DNA of 64,000 nt, from positions 744,001 to 808,000 of the forward strand of contig NZ_CP015732.1 in assembly GCF_001750145.1 (NCBI RefSeq), written 5' to 3'. Positions 62,475 through 64,000 of the stretch are shown here, in pieces. The notes beneath the pieces were generated by a model that had not been told where the DNA came from, searched no databases, and saw nothing but the letters and a program-made list of their open reading frames with translations. Source of the stretch: Arthrobacter sp. U41. Lineage in GTDB: Bacteria > Actinomycetota > Actinomycetes > Actinomycetales > Micrococcaceae. How positions within the stretch are numbered: position 1 is the stretch's first letter; each line of letters starts with the position of its first letter. The position numbers and the translations under genes were made by a program.

Positions 62475-62987
62475 ATGTCCATCATCAATTCACCAAGAAA
62501 ATCCCCCCCGTTGGCGGCCAGGATCGTGCTCGTCCCGGCCCTCGCCTTGGGGCTCATCGGGGGATCTGTTGCATTGGCCGGGCCGGCCACCGCCTCAACC
62601 ACCGAACGAGGCTGCACAGTGGATCCGCTGAAACCCACCCAGCACCACCATGAAGTGGACTTCCGGATCTATGTGGACTGCGACGGCAACAAGACCGTGG
62701 AGATCCGGCAACTGCGTTTCGAAGACGACGACCACGGACGTGACGATCTCCTAGGGAAGTCCACGTTCGAGGAGTCCTTCGGTCCCCGTGACGACTCCGT
62801 GACGCTGCACAGCTACTGGGACGTGCCGAAGAAATCGGACCACAACGAGGTCTACCAGCTCGTTTCCTTCCGCGTCCGCAGCGGCAACAGCGACAATTGG
62901 TCCGACTGGACCCGCTGGGAGAAGAGCGACGTGGCCAGGATCCACGACTGCCCCTGCAGCAGCGACTCCGCGCCAGGAGCCAGCTGA
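62475..62987 (+). CDS. secreted hypothetical protein
   Basis: A 170-residue protein with a Sec signal peptide (positive N-terminus, core LVPALALGLIGGSVALAG, cleavage after TASA-like ATAS). The mature part has no family I recognise; it contains HHHEVDFRIYVDCDG and a C-terminal CPC pair with two other cysteines (about 46 and 69) that could make disulfides. ATG with AAGGAC upstream. Confidence 0.72.
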   Translation: MSIINSPRKSPPLAARIVLVPALALGLIGGSVALAGPATASTTERGCTVDPLKPTQHHHEVDFRIYVDCDGNKTVEIRQLRFEDDDHGRDDLLGKSTFEESFGPRDDSVTLHSYWDVPKKSDHNEVYQLVSFRVRSGNSDNWSDWTRWEKSDVARIHDCPCSSDSAPGAS

Positions 62988-63086
62988 CCTGTCCCCTGAC
63001 TCCTCCGGCGGCCCCCGTGACGCCTGTTTGGGGCACTCCGGGTCACGTCCCGGCGCCAACCGGGGGCACTTCGACACGAAACGCCG

Positions 63087-63111
63087 GGCCTGGGGAGTCA
63101 CTCTCCAGGCC
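63087..63111. terminator. hairpin between convergent genes (first)
   Basis: GGCCTGG pairs with CCAGGCC across an 11-base loop; lies after the secreted protein gene. Possible terminator. Confidence 0.4.
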
Positions 63112-63153
63112 GGGCGGCCGCAAAGTGCCGCCGGACCGCAGGGCCACGTCCCC

Positions 63154-63174
63154 CTCCACCCCGGCAGGGTGGAG
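63154..63174. terminator. hairpin between convergent genes (second)
   Basis: CTCCACCC pairs perfectly with GGGTGGAG (5-base loop) 15 bases beyond the stop of the leftward acidic-protein gene. Likely terminator for it. Confidence 0.5.
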
Positions 63175-63188
63175 CCTGGGTGTAATTC

Positions 63189-63446
63189 CTAGGTCTCTTC
63201 GTCCCACATGCCGGTGTCCGCGGCGTCTTCAGGTTTGTCCTCCGCCTCGGGGGCCCCCGAACCGACGTAGGCGGCGGGCACCGTCCCTGCGGCCTGGGTC
63301 AGCTGTTCCTCACGGATGTTCCCCTGGCGGCCGGGTTCGGCGTGCGGCTGGTGGACTTCGACAGCTTCGCGGGACTCGACGGCGTCCGGGTCGCCCGGGC
63401 CCCGCAGGCCGGCCGGATCGGTGCTGGGTTGATTCGGATCACTCAC
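63189..63446 (-). CDS. small acidic hypothetical protein
   Basis: An 85-residue, Pro/Glu/Asp-rich, probably disordered protein (SDPNQPSTDPAGLRG, ending DTGMWDEET). No known domain. GTG start after AAAGG; divergent from uraD. Confidence 0.65.
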   Translation of the reverse strand: MSDPNQPSTDPAGLRGPGDPDAVESREAVEVHQPHAEPGRQGNIREEQLTQAAGTVPAAYVGSGAPEAEDKPEDAADTGMWDEET

Positions 63447-63574
63447 AACGGTGCCTTTCCTCTGTGGATTGGATCCTACCCACACTAACGTCGCGAGCGG
63501 ACTGGCTGACTGACCGGTGGACATCCAGTCTGGAATTCGGAACTCGCGGAGCTGTCCCGTGTACCTTGAGTTCC

Positions 63575-64000
63575 ATGGACCTTGAACAGTTCAACGCGGC
63601 CGGCCGGGCGGAGGCAGCCGGTTCCCTGCGCCCCTGCCTGGACATCCAGCGCTGGATCGATGAGCTCATCGACGCACGGCCCTACGCCAGCCTCAACGCG
63701 CTGCTCGAGGCGGGCCGCAGCGCCGCGGACCCGTTCACCCCGGCGGAGATTGAAGCGGCGCTCGCCCGCCACCCCCGGATCGGCGAGCAGGCGCAGGGAT
63801 CCAGCACCGAGGCCGGGCTGTCCCAGTCGGAACAGGCCGGACTCGGTGAAGCCGATGCGGCCATGGCGGCGGCCCTGGCGGACGGCAACCGCGTCTATGA
63901 GGAGAAGTTCGGGCAGGTGTTCCTGATCCGCGCAGCCGGCCGCAGCCGCGGGGAGGTTCTGGCCGCGCTCCACACCCGGCTGACCCACACACCGGAGGAA
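63575..64000 (+). CDS. uraD: OHCU decarboxylase UraD (3' end outside window)
   Basis: The first 142 residues of 2-oxo-4-hydroxy-4-carboxy-5-ureidoimidazoline decarboxylase, the enzyme that makes (S)-allantoin in purine breakdown. HPRIGE at 66-71 and the FLIRAAGRS block near 115 are family hallmarks. The gene continues beyond the window; uricase and transthyretin-like genes would be expected next, though not seen here. Confidence 0.88.
   Translation, partial: MDLEQFNAAGRAEAAGSLRPCLDIQRWIDELIDARPYASLNALLEAGRSAADPFTPAEIEAALARHPRIGEQAQGSSTEAGLSQSEQAGLGEADAAMAAALADGNRVYEEKFGQVFLIRAAGRSRGEVLAALHTRLTHTPEE

Overview
The window is high-GC DNA with frequent ATGA, GTGA and TAATG gene overlaps, GTG and TTG starts, and gene families typical of soil Actinomycetota. 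The overall content fits a member of the Micrococcaceae (Arthrobacter, Paenarthrobacter or Pseudarthrobacter type). This placement is inferred from gene content; no rRNA or tRNA gene was seen.

Region 1 (1-20.4 kb) is devoted to amide and lactam chemistry. At the left edge a LacI-type regulator with two perfect palindromic operators faces a leftward operon for an asparaginase-family amidohydrolase, a polysaccharide-deacetylase/imidase-type hydrolase and an MFS transporter. A PucR regulator then diverges from a rightward operon pxpA-BCCP-biotin carboxylase-pxpB-pxpC, which together holds every part of a split urea-carboxylase-like enzyme plus PxpA. A leftward operon follows: a sugar-type ABC importer (two permeases and a lipoprotein), a second pxpABC set without biotin subunits, a class III aminotransferase and a succinate-semialdehyde dehydrogenase. 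Read together it looks like uptake of a lactam, ring opening to an omega-amino acid, transamination and oxidation. Its upstream end is broken: the first permease is truncated and no ATPase gene is present.

Region 2 (20.4-25 kb) is a graveyard of a conjugative or integrative element: a DUF4913 gene with an internal stop, the tail of a conjugative coupling-protein gene, a frameshifted recombinase gene and two more DUF4913 fragments. An AlkZ-like winged-helix gene and a VOC gene sit intact among them.

Region 3 (25-46.4 kb) is a large divergent catabolic cluster around a GntR regulator. Leftward: epimerase/dehydrogenase, two amidohydrolase-fold proteins, an enolase-superfamily enzyme, a creatininase-family amidohydrolase and a fold-IV aminotransferase. 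Rightward: DapA-like lyase, atypical SDR, a complete peptide-type ABC importer, two 2-hydroxyacid dehydrogenases, an FAH-type enzyme, a D-serine-dehydratase-like PLP enzyme, RidA, an N-acyl-D-amino-acid deacylase, an unrecognised 408-residue protein and a chorismate mutase. The set suggests import and breakdown of an N-acylated or cyclic D-amino-acid compound, apparently not a textbook pathway.

Region 4 (46.4-53.6 kb) is again accessory: an internally deleted acetyl-CoA synthetase pseudogene, a two-helix membrane protein with a GAF-like end, a small basic protein, an IS3-family insertion sequence, a DUF6924 protein and a three-gene recombinase module. Region 5 (53.7-64 kb) looks like ordinary chromosome: a heterodimeric ABC exporter, a DUF808 membrane protein, a 2-hydroxyacid dehydrogenase, a penicillin-binding-fold serine hydrolase, a tiny Cys/His-rich protein under a CsoR-like palindrome, an alpha/beta hydrolase, small secreted and acidic proteins, and the start of uraD.
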